Below are positions 1 to 11,455 of a stretch of 64,000 bases of DNA, in pieces. Each line of letters begins with the position of its first letter. Position 1 is the stretch's first letter. This DNA is from Artocarpus heterophyllus (Eukaryota > Streptophyta > Magnoliopsida > Rosales > Moraceae): positions 20,530,324 through 20,594,323 of the forward strand of contig CM046350.1 in assembly GCA_025403435.1 (NCBI GenBank). Direction: 5' to 3'. The notes under the pieces were generated by a model that searched no databases, had not been told where the DNA came from, and saw only the letters and a list, made by a program, of their open reading frames with translations. The position numbers and the translations under genes are program-made.

Positions 1-61
1 TTTGAATTACAAAATAGGCAACTAAATCCCCACAATATTAGGGAGTTTAGCCCTTTATGTA

Positions 62-66
62 TAATA
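62..66. repeat. Target-site duplication of element A, left copy
   Basis: TAATA directly precedes the LTR and is repeated exactly at 11451-11455, directly after the 3' LTR. Confidence 0.9.
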
Positions 67-914
67 TGTAACACTCGTCAATTTTCATGTAACAGATTAT
101 GTTAAATAAGTAACGATGTTAAGTATTTTTTCTTGTGATATATGATATAATATCACTGACTATTTTATTTTAAGTATGATGACAGATGACAGACATGTAG
201 AATTGGTGTGCTTAAGGTGTTCATGTCATTTATGTTGTATGCTTGATAATTATTTAGCAATAAATTAATGTTTTGTCATATTTTAGTGCATGCGGTAGTT
301 CGACAAGCCGATCCTTCAAGTTTGGCAAGCTGAATTATCCCTCACGGAATGGCAGGCCGATGGATTTTATCGGCAGACTGGACCTCACGACTACTACAGG
401 TCGAAGTATGCCGCTGGTAATTAGCAGGTAAACACCAAAATTAGGGCATTGATGATTGGATATGATTGGATGATTAATTCTGATTAATTTTCATATTTTT
501 AGCCTTTTTCATTATTTTAGGTAATAGAATGTTTGAATTTTGTGGATGATTGGATAATTGATGAGGGTTTCCTATTTCGAGAGTTGAAATATGGTAAGTG
601 GAGCTAAATCGATTTGACTTTCCCATATTTCTCTCCATTCCCAAGCGAATTTACCTTGATTTTGTAAGAAAATTTTGATAATTATAGAGAAGAAGAGTTT
701 TCTTTTTTTTTTTTTTAACGTTGTTTTCATTTTCACATAAACTATCTCTATCTCTCTTTTTTTTTCTCTCTCTCTCCAAAAATTCTCTTAGTTCTTTTCT
801 ATCTTTTTTTCACGTTTTCTTCCCTTCTCTCCCTCATTTTCCTACGAATAATTGAAGAAGATATTGCATTTTGGTGGGCAAATTCAAAGAAAAGTTGAGA
901 AGAATTGTTTTAAG

Positions 915-2633
915 GTAAGAATTCGTTCTCGTTTTATTTCTGAAATGTATTTTTCCTCTTTACTTCGACTGCTATACTTTTTTTGTCTAGGAATTTCTTT
1001 TTTCCTTGAAATTTTAATATGTTATTTATGTATGTATTATGTGTTATGCCTCAAAATTTCATGTTATTTGAATTTTTCTATGTTGAGATATGAATTTTCT
1101 TCTCTTTGCCACTCATAGTTGAAATGTTGTTGATCAGTAAAGCTTTGTATAAACATAGTCTTTGTTCATAATGCAAACGAATGTTATTTCTCACGAAATT
1201 TTACAGATATGTTCATGTATATGTTAAGTTATAGACTGGAAAGTTTTGTGATGATATGATGAATATTTTATGAGTTCTTGAATTTTATTTCGGGTTAGGT
1301 TTGTGGCTGTCAAATCAGTAAATTATGGAATTATTGTTTATGTGACCTTTTTGTATATCTAGATGAATTTATTTGCTAATGAAACTTTTTGTGGTATTGT
1401 GTATATGTGTTATTAGGTTGTCACATAAATTTTAGGGTCATAGTAATTTTATTTTAATTATTGGAAAATGATAATTGTGTGTTGCTCACTGCTTATGTGA
1501 TTAGAGTTTGTTCTTGCCTATGAATTCTAAAGCATGATTTGAATTGTGTTGAATTTATTTGAAGCTAATCTTTGGGTATGTTTGTAATTTTAGGTGTCTA
1601 GTACATGTAAGATTTTTGTGGAATTATTTTGTGACAAAAATACCTTATTATGTGAATGTTAGATAGGGCTGCTCACTATTTAGTTTGTGCTGACAGATTT
1701 CATGTTTTGGATATGTGTGACTTGTCTTGGTTATCAAATGAAATTTTTATGACCAACGAAAAATCATAATAATATGTTTATGTGTTAGCTTTGTTTCTTT
1801 AGAGTCTCATGCTTTAATTGTGTATGAATTATGAGTTATTGAATTATGAATGCATAAGGTCAGGCATGTAATAGTATTGCAATTTTTGCATGAGTACTTT
1901 TAAATTGGTAAAACATATTAGTTTTCATGTATTTCTTAAAATGGAGGTATGAATAAAGTATTATAGTATTGGATGATTCCTTGAATATAGATAAAAGTTA
2001 ATTTTATTTTAAATGAAAATATGACATGAACACATTAAAGAATGAGCACATCAAGACCGCGGTGACGTCATCTTCAATTAAGGTTTAGTAAGCTGAACAC
2101 ATAAGTAAATTCCCACCTGCAAAATTATGTGGTTTGCAAAAAGGTTGAAGTTTATGTTCAAGATGATTCCTATGATGATTCCATGAAGGTTTTATTTCAT
2201 GTATTATTATGAAGGTTTGATGTATAAAAAAGTTATGCATGCTTTGATAATGACGTATTCAAAGGTATAAAAGTATATATAAATGCATGTATATATGTAT
2301 CACCTAAATAAGTGTTGCGTACCCATGTTTATGTTATGTTTATGTTATGATGTCAGGTTTGGTTTGGAAATAGCTACCCCTCTCTTTTCATGACGGCGTG
2401 CCTATAATGATTATAACGGTGCAACATTTGGCCCTTAAAGATAAAATGAACAAAGTTTTAATATGGTTAATGTTAACGAAACATATATTCTATATAAAAC
2501 TATGCCTAGTGCACTGTTATATTGATGAGTATTATGGTTATGATGTTTCATAAAATGTTTTACATTGTTAGATATGAAATGCACTTACTAAGCTTTTGCT
2601 TACTCAGTTTTTTTTTTTTACATCATGTTGCAG
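915..2633 (+). other. Putative leader intron inside the 5' LTR of A
   Basis: The donor-like sequence TAAG|GTAAGAA lies just downstream of the CT-rich tract. An acceptor-like TGTTGCAG|ATAAGG ends the segment after a T-rich run. A TAAGC-TTTT-GCTTA hairpin sits about 30 nt before the acceptor. The same donor/hairpin/acceptor order appears in the LTRs of B, D, F and G. That splicing occurs is inference; no transcript evidence is available here. Confidence 0.45.
2589..2602 (+). other. Conserved hairpin before the LTR acceptor site (A, 5' LTR)
   Basis: TAAGC pairs with GCTTA around a TTTT loop, followed by a T-rich tract and GCAG. The equivalent hairpin in other LTR families has compensated stem changes. 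Confidence 0.5.
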
Positions 2634-3353
2634 ATAAGGGTAAGAGAACTGTGGAATAGGTGGAGGATAAAGACGGGCGTGTGAGCAAAGAACGATGAAT
2701 CGAAAACGAAAGAACGCCAAAGAAGAAATTTAAAGTTATAAACTATGTTTTATTTTCTGAGTATGTTTTATTATCTGAGTATGATTATTTAAAGAGTTTT
2801 AAAGATTTGAACTATGTTTCTATAAATTTATTGGATTATTATCTATCCTTCCGCACTTTGAAATATTGAGATTTGATTTAAAATTTAATTTTGATTTTAT
2901 CAGCAGTTCGACCTGCCGATCATTATTGGTCGATTTGCTGGTGTTGGTATTGGCTTGCCGTCAATTTGCCAGTGTTGGTATCGGCCTGCCGATCTTAGTG
3001 ATTTTAAAACCCTATTTTGCAGAGTCTCGGACGGCCTGCCGGTGGTTGAAGTTCAGACTACTAATCAAGTTTAGCCTATCGAAGTCTGAAGTTCAGCCTA
3101 CCAAACTGTGTAAGCAGATTTTAAAAGTTGTGTTGATTTTTATTTAAATTATGGTTTTATTGTTTTGGTGTGATAAACTATTTAAAGAATATTTATAATC
3201 AAGTAATTTATTAAATGTTTAAAAAAAATGTATGCATGGATCCTAGAGTATGTTTCCAAATTATGTTTTCATTTAAATAGTTTATCTTAAATAATGGTAA
3301 AAAGAATGAATGTAACGACATCTGTGACGTCCGTAAGAGGGCGTTACAGGCTT

Positions 3354-3365
3354 TGGTATCAGAGC
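3354..3365 (+). other. Primer-binding site of A (initiator-Met tRNA type)
   Basis: TGGTATCAGAGC lies 5 nt after the LTR end. It is the usual plant retrotransposon primer-binding site, complementary to the 3' end of initiator methionine tRNA. Confidence 0.9.
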
Positions 3366-3575
3366 GAATTTTTGTTTTCAATTCTTTCGCCACATATTAG
3401 TCCAAGTCCTCTAAGTAAGTATATTTAAGTTAATTGTTAAGGATGCAAGTTTGATGATAAGTATGAGATTTAGTTGTACAATGAAAAAGGCCGTAGTACA
3501 TGATATAATAGTGAAATCCTGTCTCATAAATTAGAAGATTATTCCTAAGCTCCTAATTCTTATATGAAATTAACA

Positions 3576-4740
3576 ATGGACAGCCGAAGAAGAATGCAAG
3601 CTCGTGCTCAAACCAACGAAAGGCTGATGACGATGATCGCCGAGCTGCAAAGGCAACTTGAGGAGCAAAGAAGGGAAATTGAAGAACTGAGGGCCAATGG
3701 TCAAGGCGGTGAACGACGAGGCAATGACATGCCGCCTCCTCCTCCTCCCCAATCACAAGTAGATGAAGTCCTAACTCCTGCAGCAGAACCCAGACTTGTT
3801 TATCAGGAACCACTTTTAGTCATATGGAAGAGGGTCAAGCGAGCAGATTTTGAAGGTTCCAAGGACCCTCTAGTCGCTCAAGGATGGCTGAAGACAATTG
3901 AGGCCACTCTAAAACTCATGGGCTTCACAAATAGTGAGAAGGTACTCTATGCTTCGTATTGCCTCACCATGGAGGCCAGAATTTAGTGGGACAGAATCGA
4001 ACAGAGTAGGAATGTCGATGAGATGACATGGGTCGACTTCATTCATGAATTCAACACGAAGTTCTTCCACATGAACATTACTTGAAAGCATTATGATGAG
4101 TTCGAGAACCTGCGCCAAGGAGACATGTCGGTTACGGATGTGGTGGCAAAATTTGACCAGTTGGCCCAACTATGCCTAGGGATGGTTAGTAATGAGGGTC
4201 AAAAGACAGATCAGAATCCTTAAGCCAAAGATTGCTGCAATTATGGATGGGACAAGCCTACCTAGGAACCAAGAATAGGTCATCTTGAGGGCACAACGAG
4301 CCGAGTTTCATTTGTCGAAGCTAAGAAAAAACTAGCCTCAACAAGGTCAATCGACAACCAATCCAAGCACTCAGAACCGCCCCCAAAATAAGAACAACAA
4401 CAACAACCAGAACTGGAGAAACAACAAAAGAAAGGGCAATTCTCAGAACCAATAGAGTTAAGGCAACAAGAGGCATAATGGTGGCCAGTCCAACAACAAT
4501 AACAGGCAGATTCAGCCATACACCAAATACAGGAAGAAACATCCGGGAGAATGTCGTTTGGGAACAAACCAGTGTTTCATCTGTGGACGTGAAGACCATT
4601 TTGCCAAGAACTGCCCCAATCAGATGAATGCTCAAGCCCAACAGAGAGCTCCTCAAGCCCAACTCCATCAAATACAAGCTACCTTAGAAGGGCCATTAAT
4701 TAGCTAGGGAAGACTTGAAGCCCCACCTACCAATGCCCGC
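3576..4740 (+). pseudogene. gag of element A (broken)
   Basis: Capsid/nucleocapsid region of a chromovirus polyprotein. The likely start is the ATG at 3576 (MDSRRRMQ); an in-frame ATG lies at 3564. A coiled-coil-like stretch rich in Glu, Arg and Gln is followed by a Pro run and then the gag domain, whose core resembles element B's. A zinc knuckle of form CX2CX4HX4C is intact at 4573-4614. The frame is broken by a stop at about 3985, another near 4082, a deletion/frameshift near 4190 and further stops around 4275-4460. A second, non-classical Cys-rich segment precedes the knuckle, as in B. Confidence 0.88.
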
Positions 4741-5408
4741 ATCTATGCAATGACGAAGGAACAGGTGGCAGCTGAAGCCTCTAATGTGGTCACAGGTCAG
4801 ATTTCAAGTCTTTCTATTAATGCACATGTTCTCTTCGATACGGGTGCCACACATTCTTTTGTATCATTGTCCTTTGCCAAAAAGTTATGGGTTCATTTAG
4901 AACCAATGAGATAGGGATTCACAACAGCACTACCCTCCGAGGAAGTGATGATATCTATGTACTGTTTGCGTACTGTTCCTCTATGGATTTCTGAAAGAGA
5001 ACTCTTCGTCGACCTTATTGTGATCGATATGTATGATTATGACATGATTCTAGGGATGGATTTTCTGAGCAAGTACAATGCTTCCATTGAATGCCAAAAA
5101 CAAAAGGTGATCTTCCATCCAGAAGGTGAACAAAAGTTCATGTATGTGCGTGAATCCATAAGGAAACCAAGTATGTTTTTCTCAGCCATGAAAGCAAGGA
5201 AGTTGTTAGTAAGCGGCTGCATGGGTTATCTGGTGAACATTGTAGACAAAAGACAACGAGAAAAGACAAGGATTGAAAATGTGGTAGTAGTGCAAGAATT
5301 CTCAGAGGTGTTTCCAGATGATCTCTCAAGCTTACCCCCTGATAAAGAGATTGAATTTAAGATCGAGCTCGCTCCAAGCATTGACCCTATTTCGAAGGTA
5401 CCTACAGA
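4741..5408 (+). pseudogene. Aspartic protease region of A (broken)
   Basis: The retropepsin active-site motif DTGA is intact at 4837-4848 (context LFDTGATHSF). A conserved ILGMDFLSKY-type stretch typical of gypsy proteases follows near 5050. A stop near 4913 and a frameshift near 5405, at the start of the RT domain, interrupt the polyprotein. The enzyme would have cleaved the Gag-Pol precursor. It lies between gag and RT in the usual order. Confidence 0.85.
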
Positions 5409-6845
5409 ATGGCCCCAGCAGAGTTGAAGGAGCTTCATTCCCAATTAAAGGAACTTCTTGACAAAGGTTTTATCATACCTAGTCACTCACCTCGGGGAGC
5501 CCCAGTCTTATTTGTCAAGAAGAATGATAGATCTATGAGACTCTACATCGACTATAGAGAGCTGAATAAGGTGACGATCAAGAACAAGTACCCATTGCCC
5601 CGAATCGATGACTTGTTTGATCAACTTAAAGGTGCATTTGTGTTCTCAAAGATTGACCTGTAGTCAGGATATCACCAGTTGAAGATTAAAGAAGGAGACA
5701 TCCCAAAAACAACCTTTAGATCAAGGTATGGTCACTATGAATTTGTGGTTATGCCTTTCGGTCTAACGAATGCACCTGCAACCTTCATGGACCTGATGAA
5801 TCAAGTATTCAAGTATTTCCTCGATAAATTTGTCGTTGTGTTTATCGACGATATTCTTGTTTATTCGAAGAGTCGGGAAAAACATGCTGAGCATCTGAGA
5901 ATTGTGCTAGAGACATTAAGGAGACACAAGTTGTATGCAAAGTTCTCCAAGTGTGAATTCTGGCTCGACATAGTGTCTTTCCTGGGGCATGTAGTATCAA
6001 AGGAAGGGATAATGGTAGATTCTGCTAAAGTAGAAGCTGTTCTCAACTTGAAACAACCGACAAATGCAAGTGAGATAAGGAGCTTCTTGGGCCTAGCCGA
6101 TTATTACCGGAGATTCATGGAAGACTTCTCCAAGATAGCAAGGCCACTCACAAATCTAACCCGCAGGGAAAAGAAGTTTGAATGGACAGATGCATGCGAG
6201 AAGAGTTTCTAAGAACTGAAGAAAATGTTAACTACTGCTCCAGTATTGGCCATTCTTAAAGGGAGAGATGGATTTATAATTTACAGTAATGCTTCTAAGA
6301 TGGGCCTTGGTGCTGTTCTGATGCCGAATGACAGAGTGATCGCTTACGCATCAAGACAACTTAAGGATTATGAGAAGAACTATCCTACTCATGACCTTGA
6401 GTTAGCGGCCATTGTTTTTGCATCGAAGATATGGAGACATTACTTGTATGGGGTCCAATGCAAGATCTTCACTGATCATCAAAGTTTAAAGTACTTCTTC
6501 ACTCAAAAGGACCTAAACATGAGACAACGAAGATGGTTAGAACTGGTGAAGGATTATGATTGTGAAATCCTTTATCATTCAGGAAAGGCTAATCGAGTGG
6601 CTGATGCTCTAAGTAGGAAGACTGTTGCCACGTTGATGTCATTACAAGCAATGTCTCAGCCTTTAAGGAAAGAAATTCTGGACTTTGGTTTGGAACTCAT
6701 AACAGGCCAGCTTTCAGCACTCACTCTTGCTCCAACATTGTACGATGAGATTCAGAGTAAACAAGACCAAGATGTAAGCCTCGTGAGGATTAAGCAGGAA
6801 ATAGAGGAAGGAAAATGTGAAGAGTTTCGTATTGCAGATGATTGA
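5409..6845 (+). pseudogene. Reverse transcriptase and RNase H of A (broken)
   Basis: The RT palm motifs are clear: [10 protein letters not shown] near 5590, a [12 protein letters not shown] stretch near 5750, and the catalytic FIDD box at 5841-5852 followed by ILVYSKS. The RNase H segment follows, with [20 protein letters not shown] and the [10 protein letters not shown] region. The first RNase H aspartate is replaced: the motif reads YSNAS at 6282-6296 where B has YSDAS, so RNase H was probably inactive. Stops occur at 5661 (in place of an arginine after KIDL), near 6211 and at 6843. Confidence 0.9.
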
Positions 6846-8181
6846 ACTCTATACCTCAAGAACCACTTATGTGTTCCCAACATTGATAGCTTAAGGGAAA
6901 GAATCTTAGCGAAAATTCACGACACTCCTTATTCAATTCATCCAGGTACAACAAAGATGTACAACGATCTAAAGGATAACTTCCGGTGGTTTGGAATGAA
7001 ACGTGACGTTGCCATGTATGTGAAGAAATGCTTGACATGCCAGCAAGTTAAAGCTGAACATCAAAGACTTGACGACGATTTACAGTCAATCCAAATACCG
7101 GAATAAAAATGGGAGGATATTGAAATGGATTTCATTACCGGTTTGCCCAGGACTATGAATGGTTATGATGCTATTTGGGTTGTTGTCGACCGATTGACAA
7201 AGACAGCGCATTTTATCCCTATCAAGATCACTTACTCTATGGAGCGGTTAGCAGAACTCTATGTCAAGGAGATTGTGCGACTTGATGGAATCCCTAAGTC
7301 TATCATTTCTGATCGTGACGGTAGGTTCACGTCCAAGTTTTAAAAAAGTGTACAGACTGCAATGGGAACAAAGTTGCACTTTAGTATGGCTTTTCATCCT
7401 CAGATGGACGGCCAAACGGAGAGGACAAACTTGATCTTAGAATATATGCTTAGGGCTTGTACCTTCGACTTCAAGACCAACTGGTGTAAAGTGTTACCGT
7501 TAGCAGAATTCGCTTACAACAATAGCTACCAGGCGACGATTGGGATGGCACCTTATGAGGCCCTATATGGGCAGAAATGTAAGTCGCCTATATGTTGGCA
7601 TGAAGCTGGTGAAAAGAAGTTGATGGAAAGCGTTGATGATGAAAAGATCGATTTGGTTAATGAAACCTTCGAGATGACAAAGTTGATAAGAATAAGAATA
7701 GAGACCACTCGAAGCCAACAGAAAAGTTATGCTGATAAAAGAAGAAGGCCCTTGGAATTTGCTGTAGGCGATTTAGTATTTTCAAAGGTTGCACCAATGA
7801 AAAGAGTCATGACGTTTGGAAAAAAAAGGCAAGTTGAACCCGAGGTTTGTCAAACCCTATGAAATCGTGAAGTGGACAGGCAAAGTAGCTTATCAGTTGA
7901 GACTACCATCGAAAATGTCATCCATTCATGATGTGTTTCATGTTTCGATGCTCAAGAAATATGTCCCAGATCCTACGCACGTGATTAAGCCATAGGTGAT
8001 CGAAATACGAGATGACCTCAGTTATGAAGAAAAGCCAGTGGAGATTTTAGATCGAAAGACCAAGACCTTAAGGAATAAAGAAATTACATTGGTCAAGGTG
8101 CTATGGCGAAATCACCAAGTAGAAGAAGCTACATGAGAACGCGAAGATGACATGAGAACTAAATATCCACAACTGTTTTGA
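6846..8181 (+). pseudogene. Integrase and chromodomain-like C-terminus of A (broken)
   Basis: The HHCC zinc-binding part (SIHPGTTKMY ... KKCLTCQQVK) lies at about 6910-7050. The DDE core starts at 7125 ([10 protein letters not shown]), continues with [10 protein letters not shown] near 7300 and reaches its glutamate in GQTERTN near 7400. After a frameshift near 7820 the C-terminal part reads [15 protein letters not shown]. It ends with a chromodomain-like segment (EILDRKTKTLRNKEI, VKVLWRNH) terminated by YPQLF-stop at 8181. Stops near 7105, 7341, 7996 and 8136 break it. The chromodomain is the basis for the chromovirus call. Confidence 0.9.
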
Positions 8182-8203
8182 GTTTCGAGGGCGAAACTCT
8201 TAT

Positions 8204-8217
8204 AAGGAGGGAAGAAT
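8204..8217 (+). other. Polypurine tract of A
   Basis: AAGGAGGGAAGAAT lies directly before the TGTAACACC of the 3' LTR, the standard plus-strand primer position. Confidence 0.85.
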
Positions 8218-11200
8218 TGTAACACCCGTTAATTTTCATGTAACGGATTATGTTAAATAAGTAACAACGTTAAGTATTTTCCCTTATGATATATGATATA
8301 ATGTCACTGACTATTTTATTTTAAGTATGATGACAGGTAACAGACACGTGGAATTGGTGCGCTCAAGGTGTTCATGTCATTTACGTTGTATGCTTGATAA
8401 TTGTTTAGTAATTAATTAATATTTTGTTATATTTTAGTGTATGTGGTAGTTCAGCAAGCCGAATTATCCCTCACAGAACAGCAGGCCGATGGATTTTATT
8501 GGCAGGTTGGACCTCACGACTTCAGCAGGCCGAAGTAAGCCATCGGTAGGTTGAAGCAAGCTGATGAGTAATCATCAGGTAAACACCAAAATTGGGGCAT
8601 TGATGATTGGATGATTATTCTGATTGATTTGCATATTTTTTGCCTTTTTCCTTATTTTAGGTAATAGAATGTTTGACTTTTGTGGATGATTCGATAATTG
8701 ATGAGGTTTCCTATTTTGGGAGTTAAAATATGATAAATGGAGCTAAATCGATTTGATTTTCCCCTATTTCTCTCCATTCCCATGCGAATTTACCTTGATT
8801 TTGTTAGAAAATTTTGATAATTATAGAGAAGAAGAGTTTCTTTTTTTTTTAACGTTATTTTCATTTTTACGTAAACTATCTCTATCGCTCTTTTTTCTCT
8901 CTCTCTAAAAATTCTCTCAGTTCTTTTCTCTCTTTTCTTCATGTTTTCTTCCCTTCTCTCCCTCATTTTCCTACGAATAATTGAAGAAGATATTGAGTTT
9001 TGCTGGGCGAATTCAAAGAAAAGTTGAGAAGAATTGTTTTAAGGTAAGAATTCATTCTTGGTTTATTTCTGAAATGTATTTTTCCCCTTTACTCCGACTA
9101 CTATATTTTTTTTCTAAGAATTTCCGTTTGCTCTGAAATTTTAATATGTTATTTATCTATGTGTTATGTGTTATCTCTCAAAATTTCACGTTATTTGGAT
9201 TTTTATACGCTGAGATATGAATTTTCTTCTCTCTGCCACTCATAGTTAAAATGTTGTTGATTGGTAAAGCTTTGTATAAACATAGTCTTTGTTCATAATG
9301 CAAACGAATGTTATTTCTCACGAAATTTTACAGATATGTTCATGTATATGTTAAGTTATGGACTGGAGAGTTTTGTGATGATTTGATGAATATTTTATGA
9401 GTTCTTGAATTTTCTTTAGGGTTAGGTTTTGTGGCTGTCAAATCAGTAAATTATGGAATTATTGTTTATGTGACCTTTTTGTATGCCTAGATGAATTTAT
9501 TTGCTAATGAAACTTTTTGTGGTACTGTGTATATGTGTTATTAGGTTGTCACATAAATTTTAGGGTCATAGTAATTTTATTTTAATTATTGGAAAATGAT
9601 AATTGTGTGTTGCTCACTGCTTATGTGATTAGAGTTTGTTCTTGCCTCTAAATTCTAAAGCATGATTTGAATTGTGTTGAATTTATTTAAAGCTAATCTT
9701 TGGGTATGTTGTAATTTTAGGTGTCTAGTACATGTAAGATTTTTGTGGAATTATTTTGTGACAAAAATACCTTATTATGTGAATGTTAGATAGGGCTGCT
9801 CACTGTTTAGTTTGTGCTGGCAAATTTCATGTTTTGGATATGTGTGGCTTGTCTTGGTTATCAAATGAAATTTTTATGACCAACGAAAAATCATAATAAT
9901 ATGTTTATGTGTTAGCTTTGTTTCTCTAGATTCTCATGCTTTAATTCTGCACGAATTATGACTTATTGAATTATGAATGCATAAGGTCAGGCAGGTAGTA
10001 GTATTGCAGTGTTTGCATGAGTACTTATAAATTAGTAAAACATATTAGTGTTCATGTATTTCTTGAAATGGAGGTGTGAATAATGTATTATAGTATTGGA
10101 TGATTCCTTGAATATAGATAAATGTTAATTTTATTTTAAATAAATGTATGACATGAATACACTAAGGAGTGAGTACATTAAGACTGTGGCGACGTCATTT
10201 TCAATTAAGGTTTAGTAAGTTAAACAGGTAAGTACATTCTCACCTGCAACATGATGTGGTTTGTGAAAAGTTTGAAGTTTATGTTCAGGATGATTCCTAT
10301 GATGATTCTATGAAGGTTTTATTTAATGTATTATTATGAAAGTTTGACGTACAAAAAAGTTATGCATGCTTTGATGATGACGTATTCAAAGGTATAAAAG
10401 TATATATATGTGTATGTATATATGTATCACCTAAATAAGTGTTGCATACCCATGTTTATGTTATGATATCATGTTTGGTTTGGGAATAGCTACCCCTCTC
10501 CTCTCATGACGGCGCGCCTATGATGATAATAATGGTGTAACACTTGGGCCCTCAAAGATAAAAAGAACAAAGTTTTAATATGGTTAATGTTAATGAAACA
10601 TATGTTCTATATAAAACTGTGCCTAGTGCACTATTATGATGATGATGACTATGGTTATGATGTTTCATAAAGATGTTCATAAAATGTTTTACGTTGTGAG
10701 ATATGAAATGTACTTACTAAGCTTTTGCTTACTCAGTTTTTTTTTTTTGACATCATGTTGTAGATAAGGGTAAGAGAACTATGGAATAGGTGGAGGACAA
10801 AGACGGGCGTGTGAACAAAGAACGATGAATCGAAAACGGAAGAACGCCAAAGAAGAAATTTAAAGTTATAAACTATGTTTTATTTTCTAAGTATGTTTTA
10901 TTATCTGAGTATGATTATTTAAAGAGTTTTAAAGATTTGAACTATGTTTCTATAACTTTATAAGATTATTGTCTATCCTTCTACACTTTGAAATATTGAG
11001 ATTTGATTTAAAATTTAATTTTGATTTTATCAGCAGTTTAGCCTGCCGATCATTATTGGTCGGTTTGCCGGTGTTGGTATCAGCCTGCCGATTACCCTGT
11101 ATCGGCCTGCCGATCTTAGTGATTTTAAAACCCTATTTTACAAAGCCTCGGACGGCCTATCGGTGGTTGAAGTTTAGCCTACCGAAGTTCGAAGTTCGGC

Positions 11201-11450
11201 CTACCGAACTGTGTAAGTAGATTTTAAAAGTTGTGTTGATTTTTATTTAAATTATGGTTTTATTGTTTTGGTGTGATAAACTATTTAAAGAATATTTATA
11301 ATCAAGTAATTTATTAAATGTTTAAAAAAATGTATGCATGGATCCTAGGGTATGTTTCCAAATTATGTTTTCATTTAAATAGTTTATCTTAAATAACGGT
11401 AAAAAGAATAAATGTAACGACATCTGTGACGTCCGTAAAGGGGCGTTACA
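8218..11450 (+). repeat. 3' LTR of element A
   Basis: A 3233-bp copy of the LTR, starting TGTAACACCC and ending GGCGTTACA. It carries the same two motif arrays (about 8450-8560 and 11036-11210) and the same intron-like segment (9044-10763). The acceptor-side AG here reads TGTTGTAG instead of TGTTGCAG. The hairpin TAAGC-TTTT-GCTTA is kept at 10718-10731. Differences from the 5' LTR are scattered point changes and small indels. Confidence 0.92.
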
Positions 11451-11455
11451 TAATA
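11451..11455. repeat. Target-site duplication of element A, right copy
   Basis: TAATA directly after the terminal TTACA of the 3' LTR; it matches 62-66. Confidence 0.9.

Larger units (their letters stand above)
67..3348 (+). repeat. 5' LTR of element A
   Basis: A 3282-bp LTR starting TGTAACACTC and ending GGCGTTACA. It matches the 3' LTR along its length with scattered substitutions and small indels. It contains a first array of TCGGCCTGCCGA-like motifs (about 300-425), a pyrimidine-rich CT tract (about 745-800), an intron-like segment (915-2633) and a second motif array of opposite polarity (about 2900-3110). Confidence 0.92.
67..11450 (+). mobile_element. Element A: Ty3/gypsy chromovirus (Tekay/Del type) with both LTRs
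   Basis: A full-length but decayed LTR retrotransposon. Two LTRs of about 3.2-3.3 kb, each starting TGTAACAC and ending GTTACA, flank a 4.9-kb interior. The interior holds in order: primer-binding site, gag, protease, reverse transcriptase, RNase H, integrase, a C-terminal chromodomain-like segment and a polypurine tract. A 5-bp target duplication (TAATA) borders the element. The order RT-RNase H-integrase places it in Ty3/gypsy. The chromodomain-like end and long LTRs fit the Tekay/Del clade (inference from the family). Many in-frame stops and frameshifts show it is no longer autonomous. Confidence 0.93.

Noticed and set aside
852..1118. Short open frame in A's LTR
   Set aside because: Spans the putative donor site, is not maintained in the 3' LTR copy and has no domain.
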